Shown piece after piece: positions 1 through 9,819 of a DNA stretch of 64,000 nucleotides; the stretch's first letter is position 1, and the number at the start of each line of letters is the position of its first letter. The notes beneath the pieces were generated by a model that searched no databases, was not told the origin of the DNA, and saw only the letters and a program-made list of their open reading frames with translations. A program made the position numbers and the translations under genes. Source of the DNA: Przewalskia tangutica (Eukaryota > Streptophyta > Magnoliopsida > Solanales > Solanaceae); NCBI GenBank assembly GCA_029844215.1, contig CM056738.1, positions 73,090,093-73,154,092 of the forward strand. The letters are read 5' to 3'.

Positions 1-425
1 AGGTGTCTTCCTAAACCCCCCGTCCCACCATGACCTTGTCCAGTTTTAAAAGAATAAACATTTTTACAAGTTTTACATACAGCTACTTGATTCGGTACGT
101 CCCTGTCAAAATATTTCCATACAACTGATTTTAATGGTCGTTTTGCCGGACCTCGTCTCATAGTAGGGGGGATAGGAGGCATTTCACTAGTGGGTGTATC
201 ATCATCTTCATTAGTAGGTGTATCATCATCTAGAGTGTCATCTAAATTAAAATCTTCTTCAATTTGAGGATAAACATTTGTGTCAAGATCATATGGTATT
301 TCAGGAAACAGTTCAGGATCTATAAAATCATCTTGTCTAGGAATACTAGAAGAAGTACTCTTGCCCTTGTTACCCGCCCTACTAGAAGAAGTACCCTTGC
401 CAAAAACACTTTTTACTCTTTTCAT
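1..425 (-). CDS. hAT transposase, N-terminal part with BED zinc finger (runs off the window)
   Basis: Reading from the ATG at 425 down to base 1 gives about 141 codons with no stop. The N-terminus is basic and Ser-rich (MKRVKSVFGKG), followed by an acidic Asp/Glu/Thr stretch and then a BED-type zinc finger: an aromatic WKYF, the pair CKTC, and a downstream histidine in GGLGRHL at the window edge. BED fingers of this type bind the terminal and subterminal repeats of hAT elements of the Ac/RICESLEEPER group. The start is the first ATG after a stop-rich AT leader. The frame is open here, but the equivalent gene at 45814-46227 is frameshifted. The catalytic and dimerisation domains lie outside the window for this copy; decayed versions are seen at 43900-45800. 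Seen: open frame and Cys/His spacing. Known: family assignment. Whether it is functional cannot be judged. Confidence 0.8.
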   Translation of the reverse strand, partial: MKRVKSVFGKGTSSSRAGNKGKSTSSSIPRQDDFIDPELFPEIPYDLDTNVYPQIEEDFNLDDTLDDDTPTNEDDDTPTSEMPPIPPTMRRGPAKRPLKSVVWKYFDRDVPNQVAVCKTCKNVYSFKTGQGHGGTGGLGRH

Positions 426-802
426 GATAATAAATAGTTAAAGACTTAAAGATAATGAAATTAAATGTGCTAAATGAAATAAAAACAAAATAATAATTTA
501 ATGAGAGAACGAATGTACCAAACGCCGACGTAGAGTCGACGTGTAATCGAGAGGTTGAAAATTAAAACTTTGCACGATAGATAATCCTCAAGCTAGTTGC
601 CAACTTCACTTCCAATTCTCAAATTAATAAATAGATTGAATATGTAGTAGACAATGTTGTATAGAGAATAGATATTGATTGATTGAGAGATTAGAGAGTA
701 GAAAGATTTGTGAAAATAATAAGAAGAGGAAATGAGGTATTGATAGTTGAAAAATTGGGTTAAAGTGTAAATATAATAACTTAGGGGTTAAAAATAAATA
801 TA

Positions 803-834
803 AAGGGGGTAGGGGGGGTTGGGGGAGGGGGGGA
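803..834 (+). other. G-rich run with G-quadruplex potential
   Basis: Four or more G tracts of 5-7 bases are separated by 1-2 bases, between the transposase leader and the hairpin. The motif is weakened in the second copy near 46603-46622, where G tracts are shortened. Confidence 0.5.
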
Positions 835-838
835 AGCC

Positions 839-897
839 AAAAATGGTCGTTGTCTAACGGCCAAAATGTAAAATGGCCGTTAGACAATGGCTATTTT
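839..897. repeat. Subterminal inverted repeat (hairpin) of the hAT element
   Basis: The left arm (about 840-863) and right arm (about 874-897) pair over roughly 24 bp with a 10-base spacer. The core is TGTCTAACGGCCA against TGGCCGTTAGACA. It is kept in copy 2 at about 46629-46688. Subterminal inverted motifs are typical binding sites in hAT ends; a binding role here is inferred. Confidence 0.65.
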
Positions 898-1250
898 CTA
901 CAAAGGGCGGGACTGGGGCGGGGTAGGGGCGGGATCGGGGCCTGGCGGGGTCGGGTCGAGCGGGACCATACCCTATCCCGCCCCGGTTCGAGCCTCGGTC
1001 CCACTTTTTTTTTTTAAAACGGGGTCGTGTCAGGGTCGGGTCGGGACCGGGACGGGGTCAGGTCAGCCCGGCCCACTGGCCAGCCCGATAGTTATCTAAC
1101 AGGTTATTAGATGGGTACATCAAAAGCAAAATTTTTGTAATGACAAATAAAAACTGAACATATACATAGTGCAAAAATATACCGTCAAACTCAATTTACA
1201 TGTTGTAGCAGATTATGTGTAAAAGAAATTAAGAGTTAAGACTTTAAAAA

Positions 1251-1324
1251 TGTCTGAGCCCGGGTTCAAACCGGGGACCTCTAGTGTGTGAGACTTGCGT
1301 GATAACCAACTACACCACCCAGAC
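1251..1324 (-). tRNA. tRNA-Val (CAC), near-intact, repeat-borne
   Basis: On the minus strand this folds as a 74-nt tRNA. The acceptor GTCTGGG pairs with CTCAGAC (one G-U pair), and the D arm reads TGGTGTAGTTGGTTATCA. The anticodon loop CTCACAC puts CAC at 34-36, reading valine GUG codons. The T stem CCCGG/CCGGG is perfect. Two departures from an ideal tRNA are seen: a mismatch in the anticodon stem (CAAGT against ACTAG) and TTTGAAC in place of TTCGAAC in the T loop (position 56, part of the B box). A run of five T follows the 3' end, a usual Pol III terminator. Likely a recent derivative of a functional gene, possibly still transcribed. Confidence 0.8.
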
Positions 1325-1395
1325 ACTTGTGCTGAACAACTATCATACTTTACAAATTACAGATCAATGCTAAAAAGAACATTGATCAATGATAA

Positions 1396-1456
1396 GATCT
1401 AGTATCAATCAATGATACTAGATCAATGATGATGAGATCTAGTATCAATCAATGAT
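1396..1456. repeat. 12-bp perfect hairpin plus direct repeat upstream of the tRNA
   Basis: GATCTAGTATCA (1396-1407) and TGATACTAGATC (1413-1424) form a perfect 12-bp inverted repeat with a 5-base loop. The GATCTAGTATCA arm is then repeated directly about 40 bases on. The arrangement is kept in every copy of the tRNA block. Confidence 0.7.
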
Positions 1457-1703
1457 AGTTGCAGATCATTTAAAACAGATTGAACATTAAGTAACAAATA
1501 TTTTCACACCAAAAAGCCAAAAAGAAATAAGATCCTTTGAATTAATTTTTTTAATTAAGAATAAGATTACAACTCTATTTTATGTGTTTACACCAAGCCA
1601 ATATATGCATGTCATGTGTTTCAATATAAAATTATTTTACTTAACCATGATTAACTAACATGTATTTTTACTTCATTATCACTTAATCAAGATAAATTTT
1701 GTG

Positions 1704-2228
1704 TAAACATCCGAAGGGTAAGTTTTTATAGTAGATGTGTTGTGGGTTTATGGAGTGAGTTTTATTTATGGAGAATTATTTGAAATTTCTACTTATAACA
1801 AATCTCAATATTTCAAATATTACCATTTATGGTGTTTGGCTCACCTTAGGATAATTATATTTTTGGGCAGTTGCACAAGTTGTTTTTCCTTTGTGAAAAA
1901 TAAGATGAAAAAGTAATTTCACCTTGCAATCACAATAACAAGTTGGATTTTTAAAAATCAGGAAAAAATATCATAACTAGAAAATTATGCTTACTAAACT
2001 ATATATCCTTAGTGTGGACAAAAAGTAATCTCATGCATTGTCCATAACTCATTTATGACAAAAATCTCATAAAATTGCTCTCTCTATTTTGTGAGTTCAA
2101 TTTTTACAATAATTAAATAAATTAAATTTTAAATTCTAATCTCTCATAATAAATACTTTAAATGGTTAATATATTTAAATAATATTAATATATATTCAGT
2201 GAACTTTACATATCATTTTTGGTAATTC
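1704..2228. other. AT-rich spacer, no gene seen
   Basis: Only short AT-rich tracts are present, with no open frame, tRNA or terminal repeat. It is nearly identical to 47461-47990. In the third block (28637) this stretch and everything up to 5869 is missing. Confidence 0.6.
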
Positions 2229-2463
2229 TGTTAGAATAATTATGAGGCAATTCCATAATTATCTCTAATCTCAATTATTCATGACTATGATTGATATTGT
2301 AATGTATGTAATTTAGGAGTGTAATCTCATTAGTTAGGATGATTGTAATTAGCCTCTTATAATTTAGATAAATTAGATAAGTCTTCCATAAGGACTAGCA
2401 TCTTATCATTGTATATATATTTTACCATTGGAATGAAATTACTCAAGAAATCAATTTCTCTCA
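2229..2463 (+). mobile_element. Ty1/copia LTR (5' LTR position), 235 bp
   Basis: It starts TGTTAGAATAATTATG and ends TTTCTCTCA, immediately followed by a tRNA-iMet-type primer site. The repeat at 47991-48225 has exactly the same length. The gag-pol that should follow is absent here; a decayed one is at 29325-31950 and is probably the other half of this element. No purine tract lies upstream, so it is a 5' LTR rather than a 3' LTR. Confidence 0.75.
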
Positions 2464-2477
2464 TGGTATCAAGAGCC
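2464..2477 (+). other. Primer-binding site (tRNA-iMet type)
   Basis: TGGTATCAAGAGCC directly abuts the LTR end. Plant copia elements normally prime with initiator tRNA-Met at TGGTATCAGAGC; this version has one inserted A. The 5' untranslated region runs to 2690, where a Tat LTR interrupts it after the target sequence ATAAT. Confidence 0.8.
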
Positions 2478-2690
2478 AAAAATATTTTGCCCTAAAATAT
2501 TTTCTCTCTCCTCCCTTAGCCGATTTTCTTCTTGTTTCTCGGACACTCTAACCAAAACCTTAGGGTTCTCTAAAAACCCTAATCACTTCAACATAAACCC
2601 TAAACTGAAACCACCCCCACCTCTCGGCCCTCTCTCTCTTTCTCTCCTTTCACAAAATCCTAGCCGACACTTGGGAATCTCCAAAATAAT

Positions 2691-5600
2691 TGTCACGCCT
2701 TTTTTCGACCGCGACATTATTAAAAACTCTTGCTTAATAAAAATGTTAGAAAATAATAAAAAGCTAAATGTGATAAACTGCTAAAAGGTTAAAGAGGTGC
2801 TAAAAGTGCTAAAGATAATGCTAGGGTGCTAGAGTGCTAAAGGGTTCGCGGAGTCGCCACCTAATTAGTTTGGGTGAATTAGGACACCTAACTGTTAACT
2901 AGGTTAAAGTCAACACTAACTCCATTTTTATGGTCTGCAACTAGTGTGAGATTCTGGTTAAGGGTTCTTTATTAATCTAGAGGGAAGGGATTAGCCACCC
3001 TCTAAGATCCGCTAACTTGCGGTTGTCCTGCCAAACCTAGGTTGATTATTATGTTAGAGAAAATGCATGTTTAAAAAGATGCTGCAAGTATTTTACAAAG
3101 AATGCATTTTCGATAAAAGATTTATAGGACTGATACTGTAAAATATACATAAAGTTTTTTAAAGGGTATTAGTTAAAAATGATGCAAAATTGATGTATTT
3201 ACCAAAGATATGTATTTCATTTGGAAAGTCAATTTTTTATTAACATATGCAAGGTATGATAAAATGTTATTTTTCACAATTGATAATAAGAAGATACTTT
3301 TATTATGAAAATAAGTTATAATGCCATTAAATGATTTATGAGAAAATCTACTTCTTTTGTTATGTAATAACTTCATGATTAGATATGCAAATTGAATTGT
3401 TAGGCAAAAGTTTAGACATGCATATCAAGCCTAAGAACTAGGGGAAGACCAAATTTCTAATACCCAATTACTTTCTAATTATTGATTCAAGGTTTAACTA
3501 TTCTAGGTGTCCTGCTAATTAGAGTAGCGTTAGTCAAATAATTACAACAAATAAATGGGGGTGAAGTAGGAAATCAAAAGAAGACTCGAAGGATGGCGAT
3601 GTAATTCGCCGGCGGGTTGGAATTTTCGATGCGGATAGAGAAATGCACATAGATTCGTGTCTTCATTTGCTGTAGCTTGTGATGAGTCTCGCCATGAGAC
3701 TCTTCATTTTTTGCTCTGATGCATGTCATGCAAAAAGAAGAAGATAAGAATTAGTATATATCTTAGGTTTTACCAAACAAATAAATAAACATTGATATAA
3801 GACTTGGCATATTTTAAGTCATTTCAGCTTTAAAAGGAAAGAATGGGCCTCCAAACAACAATTTCAAATATGAGGGCATATTAGCCCCATCGTACAACTT
3901 TCAGATTTGTCTCCAAAGAAAGGAAGCAATATTAAAAACTATGCCTTTGGAAAATTACATGCTCAACATTTTACACATGCTATAACACAACCACACACCA
4001 AATGAGACAACAACTATAGCTTGATGTAATTCAGATTAACCTCCAGACTGATGCGAAATGCTATATGCAGACTTGTTCTAATGTTTTTTAATAGATAAAA
4101 TGTGGCACTGGTCAGCATTGAAGGTCTTACCTACTGATGTGGGTGTAATGCAATATTTGGACATAGAACTTAAGAAATAACATATTTCAGTGGGTGAGCC
4201 AACAATCATTGAAGATGACACTTAGAGAACTCTGTGTCATCTAGGCTAAAGGCCAAACAGTGAGTCATTCAAGTAAGAATATAGAAGATTTTAAAACACA
4301 ATGGAGGATCATTAGTATCCAAATTACAGGTTGCATAGTTAGACTGAGATCAGACAGCTTATAAAACAACTTACATCAGGCAGTTCTGTTAGAAATAAAT
4401 GATCAAATAAGAGCCATTTTATCATCAATACAGGGGGGATGTGTATATGCACAGATTATCTATTGCAACAGTGGAGGATACAATATTGCTTAATTCGATC
4501 ACACAACCAAATCAGAAACCTGGACACGCATGACTCGATTTAGTTTCAATCAGAGAGTAGGAAACAGACATATGCCAACAGCAGGTTATCCCATGAGGGA
4601 GTTCAAGCAACTAATTCTTTTAGGGAGATTGTTCAAAGCAAATATGGTTGCTAAGAGGGTCATTTATGCTTTAGAAGATAAACAGAATATTTTCTACGAC
4701 ACAGCAGTAATCGACTAACATTACATTTTCTCTTGATGCGAAATGAACATACATATAATCATCCAAACAGAACAACTTCGACTTCCAATCTTAGTTCTTA
4801 ACTGGCTTTTCATAGATATCAGGAACTCAAACAGTAACTCGGGTCCCAATTAACCAAATCATGCATCGTGTTTTAATTTCGTATCGACACGTATCGTCGA
4901 CATATTTCCAGTAAGACTCCTGCTAAACACAGACATCATTTGCACTTACGGCAATGGATCTCTAAACAATAATTTAAAACAAGAAGGCATCTAGATCAAT
5001 TAAACATGCATCATATTCGCGCATCGACGACGAACACAGTTCAGATCAGTTAGCACATATAGATAACAATCGATATCGCCCCGACATATTTCTCAAACAA
5101 CCGCACATCATACGGCTCGTAAACTATAAATTAATAGAAAGTTGGGCAAAATGATGAATTTACCTTCTCCGAGCAGCGAATCGAGGCAGCGTATCAAGTT
5201 CGTCGATCCACTCGGAGATTTGGGCTTATGCGATAAAGAAATACGAGGCTTCGATGCTACTGATTTCGGATGTTAAAGGATGCTATTGGGTTTCTGCTGA
5301 TTTCCTCCGGATGGTCTCTTGCCTTACTGGTTTCAGAATTCTTAACTGATGCTAAAGGATTCTTGTTGAGGTTGAAGGATTCTAGTTATTATCCCTAGAA
5401 TGTTAATTTTCGATGGGTTCCTCCCTGTGGGTCTCGGTTCCTACCATTTTCTCCCTAATTATTGCTGATTTTCGATGGATTCATCACTGTAGTCGTGATA
5501 TTTTCCTCTCTGGAAATCCCCCCTCTATTGCATGTGTATAGCTCCCCATTTATAGTCCCAATCGTGGGTTCTAATTTATGGTAAGTTATTGGCACGATTT

Positions 5601-6040
5601 TAGACTGATTTCGGGATTAATTTGATATGATTTTGGGATGAGATTTCGTGGATGATTTGGTTCCAGTCTTCGACGATTTGGGAGCGATTTTAGTTGATTT
5701 TTTATGATAAATTGGGACAATCTTTTAGAACTGATTTTGACGGGTTTGAGGATGGGGATGAGAAGATTTCCCGGCGGAAATCTCGCGCACGCGTTGCTGG
5801 AGGTGTGGGGAGCGGCGACTCAAGGTTTTAGGGTTGTGTTCGTTGGTTCTTTTTTTAGGTTTTTCCCTCTGTTGGGCGATGGGGATGGATATAAGGGCTG
5901 GGGGTGATGGGCCAGCGGGTTGGGCTGGGTTTGTGGGCTGCTTGTATGTTTTGGGTTGGGTAGAGTTTAGGTATTAGGTATTTAATTTGGGTAGTGTGTT
6001 ATTAGTTTTAGGTGTATTATTTAATTAGTGGTAAATTAAA
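2691..6040 (-). mobile_element. Tat/Ogre-type LTR, minus strand, truncated at its 5' end
   Basis: Read on the minus strand it ends GGCGTGACA at 2691. Just inside the end is a segment matching the terminal part of the 32931-35384 LTR: CAACCGCAAGTTAGCGGAT, TAATAAAGAACCCTTA, TAGGTGGCGACTCC. No primer site follows, so this is a 3' or solo LTR. The first ~520 bases of the LTR are cut off at 6040, where Athila sequence starts. The missing end exists at 28805-29324 in the third block. The flank at 2686-2690 is ATAAT and so is the flank at 29325-29329, giving a 5-bp target duplication for a solo LTR of about 3.9 kb. Short open frames inside (for example near 4530 and 5704) show no domain. Confidence 0.7.
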
Positions 6041-6053
6041 AGGTGGGACATTC

Positions 6054-6920
6054 ATGAGGAAAACAGCCCACGACGCTCACGAGTTATTAGAAGATATGGC
6101 CACCAACAACCATGTCACAGAAGAGAGGTCGACAAGTGGGAGGAGAACAGTGGGAGTCCACGAAATAGATGTCATTGCTGTCTTGAATGCCCAAGTGGCC
6201 CTTTTGGCAAAACAGTTGCAGCAACATACAGTGTCAGTGAATGCGGTGCAGATGCCTAAAAGCTGTGAAATATGTGGTGGCCCACATACATTCGATAGGT
6301 GTCCTTCAGATGATCTTAATAATATACCAATGGAGCAGGCTGAGTGTCAGGCCGTGGGTAATTATCAGAGGCCACAAAACAATCCATACTCCAACACTTA
6401 TAATCCAGGGTGGAGGAATCACCCAAATTTCTCATGGAGAGGAGACCAGGGGAAGCAGAATCAATATAGGGGCGATGCGTAACCAGCAGAACTGAGAGTC
6501 GCAGCCGCTTTACTCAGCCCCACACCTCAGCTCAATGCACCGTCAAAGAAGAAAAGCCAGACGAGCTGAGAGCAGCTTTGTTGGCACTTACCAACGCCTG
6601 CACCCGCCAGATGTGAAGCTAGATCCTCATTCAGGAACTTGGAAACACAAGTGGGTCAGCTAGCAAAGCAAGCAAACAGCAGGCCACAAGGGACATTGCC
6701 AAGCAACACAGAGGTAAATCCAAGGGAGCAATGTCAGGCAGTACAATTGAGAAGTGGAAAACAGTTGGAGCAGCAGTCACCTCAGCCAGTAGTTGAGCAA
6801 AAGGCAGAGATAGAAAAAGAGAAGGTGATTGAACCTAGCCCAGTAGTAGAGAAAACTCCAGAGAAGGAGTATACAGAGAGGATCCCATTCCCCCCAGAGA
6901 TTACAGCGGAAGGCGGTTGA
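6054..6920 (+). pseudogene. Athila gag, C-terminal part, interrupted
   Basis: The product is the C-terminal third of the capsid/nucleocapsid polyprotein that packages retrotransposon RNA in cytoplasmic particles. The first ORF (from the ATG at 6054 to a stop at 6480-6482) has an Athila gag segment (MRKTAHDAHELLED) and a zinc knuckle-like CEICGGPHTFDRC, with the first Cys pair normal and three residues before His. It then has the Athila signature NPYSNTYNPGWRNHPNFSW. After the stop and a disrupted stretch, the frame is open again at 6639-6920 (LETQVGQLAKQ, GTLPSNTEVNPREQC, VQLRSGK), the usual gag-protease linker. A frame change near 6910 leads into the protease. About two thirds of gag is missing upstream, so it cannot make particles. 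Confidence 0.85.
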
Positions 6921-6939
6921 TAAACAATTCTCCAAATTC

Positions 6940-7662
6940 TTGGAGACATTCAGAAAGTTGCATATCAACATACCTTTTATAGAAGCATTAGAGCAAATGC
7001 CCTCCTATTTCAAGTTCATGAAGGAGATCTTGGGGAAGAAGAAGAAGCTGTCAGAGTACGAAATAGTAGCACTGACGGAAGAGTGTAGTGCTATCTTGCA
7101 AAAGAAGTTTCCACCAAAACTAAAAGACCCAGGGAGCTTTACACTACCTTGCACAGTGGCCAGGGTGACATGCAACAGGGCTCTGTGTGATTTAGGAGCA
7201 AGTATAAATCTGATGCCCTTATCGGTATTTAAACGATTGGAGTTGGGTGAGGCCAAACCAACCACAGTAAGCCTGCAGCTGGTCGATAGGACAGTAGTTC
7301 ATCCAAGAGGAAAGATTGAGGACGTGATTGTTAAAGTAGGGAAATTCTTCTTTCCTGCAGACTTCCTCATTCTTGACATGGAAGATAATGCGGAAATCCC
7401 TATCATATTGGGGAGACCATTCCTAGCAACAGGGAGAGCTTTGATTGATGTAGAAAGAGGAGAGCTGACATTAAGGGTGGAGAAGGAAGAAATGGTGTTT
7501 AAAGTTTTTAAACACATCATTGAGCCACCAACCATGGGTAGGTGCTTTGCAATCAGCACCATCAAACCCCCGCGAGCCAAGATAAGTCAACAAAAGGGAG
7601 ATGAGCCCAAGAAAGCAGGCATGGTTTGCCAAACCTCCACAAAAGCAGGTATGTGTTCCTGA
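6940..7662 (+). CDS. Athila retropepsin (aspartic protease) domain, open frame
   Basis: An open frame of 240 codons. It begins with the end of gag (HINIPFIEALEQMPSYFKF) and continues into a retropepsin fold. The catalytic motif is CDLGASINLMP, where DLGAS takes the place of the usual DT/SGA, as in other Athila proteases. It is followed by the flap region and the ILGRPFL motif near residue 155. The protease would cut the Gag-Pol polyprotein. In a full element reverse transcriptase would follow in frame; here the protein ends about 80 residues after ILGRPFL and no RT motifs exist downstream. The domain looks intact, whereas the sister at 52690-53280 is broken by many small indels. Confidence 0.85.
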   Translation: METFRKLHINIPFIEALEQMPSYFKFMKEILGKKKKLSEYEIVALTEECSAILQKKFPPKLKDPGSFTLPCTVARVTCNRALCDLGASINLMPLSVFKRLELGEAKPTTVSLQLVDRTVVHPRGKIEDVIVKVGKFFFPADFLILDMEDNAEIPIILGRPFLATGRALIDVERGELTLRVEKEEMVFKVFKHIIEPPTMGRCFAISTIKPPRAKISQQKGDEPKKAGMVCQTSTKAGMCS

Positions 7663-8670
7663 ACTCCCCCTTAACGATAATGCTAAGAGGAAAAGAAGAA
7701 AAAGAAAACGAAAAATGCGGAGGAAATGGGTTAGTTGTGGGCTTGACCCACCCCACGTTTATTAAACTAAGGAACTTGCGTCCGACTAAAAGACGTTAAA
7801 GACAGCACTACTTGGGAGGCAACCCAAAGTATTTTGATTTAGCTTTCTTTATTATAGTAGTTTTTGTTATTAAGAACGGTCTCACGGAGGTAGTGTTTGT
7901 GCTATGATCGATGTGCACAGCAATAAATCAAGGGCGAAAACCGAGGAACATCAGATTAGAAAACGGGTAGCCGCGCGCCAGAGCAGTACGCGCCAAAAGA
8001 GGTAAAAGGTGCTGAAGTTTAAGCGCCGCGCGCCCAAAGAGCAGCGCGGCAAAAATCCGTAAAACATTGTCAAGTTTAGCCGCGTACGCAATGTACAGGC
8101 GACGCAGAAATTACCGGGCGAGTGCAGAACATCAGCCGCGCACTAAAAGCAGGCGCCGGCGGAAATCCAGAAATTTAAAAACGCCTAGAAATCAGATTTG
8201 CCCCAATTTCAAAACCAAAACCTAACCCTTCTTCTCCACAAAACCCACGAAAATCCACAAGTTACCCACATATCCTCCACAAATCAAACCCAACCACAAC
8301 CAAAACTCTTAAATTCCTAAAAACCCTTAGCTATCTCAACCAACAAAGCTCCATTCCATAGCCTCAAATCACCATTAGAAGCAAGAACATCGTGGAGAAC
8401 ACCATCAAAAAGGTAATCTTCACCTTTTCTTGAAAGTTGCTAGTAGTCAAAAGAGGTAGTAGTTTGGAGAAGTGTTGCATTGTGAAGTAGTTTGGGTGCT
8501 AAAAAAAAATTTGGTTGTGGAGTTTAGAGGAGGAGTAGACAAGGAGGGTGTGGGTATTGGGTAGTAGAATTGAAGTTTGGGGGTGTTTGTGTGTTAGCTG
8601 CTAGATTGTTGATTGTGTTGGGGAACACTTGTGCCAATAAGTCAGAAGTCGCAGAAAAGTGTTTTTAACC
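7663..8670 (+). other. Athila post-pol spacer and leader of the third ORF
   Basis: This starts with the conserved spacer (GGAACTTGCGTCCGACT at about 7771, TTGGGAGGCAACCCA at about 7813). It is followed by a GC-rich stretch of GCGCGCC/CGCGCC motifs at about 7970-8165, which resembles the GC-rich part of the LTR at 11190-11290. A CA-rich leader and a polypurine-like AAGTTTGGGGGTG (about 8573) lie shortly before the ORF start. No coding potential seen. Confidence 0.6.
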
Positions 8671-9819
8671 ATGTCCACCAGAAAGAGAAGAGCCTCCACA
8701 TCCACCTCAGCCCCACATTACGATGATATTAGGTTTGTAAGCTACCAAGCCTTCCAAAGATACAAAAAACTTAGTACTAGGCCCTTAATCCCTGAAAGGG
8801 GAATGGACTATCAGAGGGAGTCACTTGGGGAGGAGGATGCCTATGAGCCCATTCGGAAAATGATTGAGATGATGGGGTGGAGGAGATTTGTAAATCCGGA
8901 GAAGATAGCACCAATGAACACAACAATGGTGCGTGAATTCTATGCTAACTTTCCGGAGAAGGTGGAAAGGGGATGCTTTGTAAGGGGAAATTATGTGTCT
9001 GTGACAGCAGAAGATGTAAATACACAATTGAAGACGGTTGATGTTGAAGAAAGTAGTGATTGGAACCATTTTAGAACATGGTCTAGGAGCACCAACAACA
9101 TCAACTGGAATGTCGTCGCAGACACAGTAAGCTACCCTGGGGCTGCATTTGATATTGCAAGAAATGGGTCAAGAGCACTAAGCAGGTGCCAGTTCAACAA
9201 AGTAGTCAAGGGTTGACTATATTTCGTCAGCGTCCTCATGATTCCATCCACGCACTTCACCAGAGTGCCAGAAGATATGATCAAACTGATATATGGAATT
9301 ATGAGGGGGATGACGATTGATGTGGGGAAAGAAATAGTGCAGAGCATTGAGGAAATCAGCAGGTTGGTGACAACAGGTGGATTGGGACATGGCTCAGTTA
9401 TCACCAGTTTATGCCACATGAATGGGGTCCCAATCCTACCCACTGATACTAATGAGAGAAACCAACTGCCTGTGTCCTATGGGATAGTGCACTCTTTCTC
9501 AGACCCAAGCCCCCCAGCAGCAAGAAGAAGAGCACAACCACCACCAGCAGCAGCAGCAACAGAGGCCGAAATGAACGAAGATGAGCCTGAAATAGGGGCT
9601 CAATATGCGGCAGGGCCTAGCCACCAGCCTACCACAGATTCAGAACCCTCAGTGCCCATGATGGAGCAATTGCTTCAGAATCAGATGAGGATGATGCAAA
9701 GTTTGGACACAGTGATCCAAGGACAACAAGAAACGAGGCAACAAATCAACGAGATGAGTTCCTTGTTCAGTCAATGGTCCATGCACTATCTCATGCCACC
9801 GCCACCACCACCATTTTAG
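8671..9819 (+). pseudogene. Plant-transposon-protein family ORF (Athila third ORF), one in-frame stop
   Basis: From the ATG at 8671 (MSTRKRRAS) the frame is open to 9819, about 382 codons, except for one TGA at 9214-9216. The N-terminal part has a basic tail and the fold seen in 'putative plant transposon protein' ORFs of Athila-type elements (YQAFQRYKKL, VREFYANF, VRGNYVSVT). After the stop the same frame continues with VPEDMIKLIYGIMRGMTIDVGK, a conserved block of that family. A Gln/Met-rich, probably coiled-coil stretch follows, with a proline-rich C-terminus (MPPPPPPF). The stop falls where relatives usually have Trp (TGG to TGA). It sits between gag-pol and the 3' LTR, where Athila elements carry an extra, sometimes called env-like, ORF. 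Biochemical function is unknown. The same TGA is in copy 2 (54906-54908). Confidence 0.75.

Larger units (their letters stand above)
1..1091 (-). mobile_element. hAT transposon, transposase-5' end (copy 1)
   Basis: This holds the transposase start (425), an AT-rich leader, a G-rich run, a hairpin (839-897) and a GC-rich terminal region of GGGCGGG/CGGGTCGGG motifs ending at 1091. The 8 bases after the end, TTATCTAA (1092-1099), match TTATCTAG at 43330-43337 on the far side of the full-length sister copy, as expected for the 8-bp target duplication of hAT elements. The other end of this copy lies before base 1. Confidence 0.65.
1101..1703. repeat. tRNA-bearing repeat block, copy A
   Basis: This unit begins with TTATTAGATGGGTACATC and carries a minus-strand tRNA-Val and a 12-bp perfect hairpin. 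It recurs at 13174-13850, 27806-28637, 46867-47460 and 58790-59460. Copy A lacks about 160 bp that copies B, C and E carry just before the tRNA. It lies immediately beside the hAT end at 1091. Confidence 0.75.

Noticed and set aside
887..1099. 70-codon Gly-rich frame at the hAT end (and its partner at 46614)
   Set aside because: It arises from GGGCGGG terminal motifs and is not preserved between the two copies.
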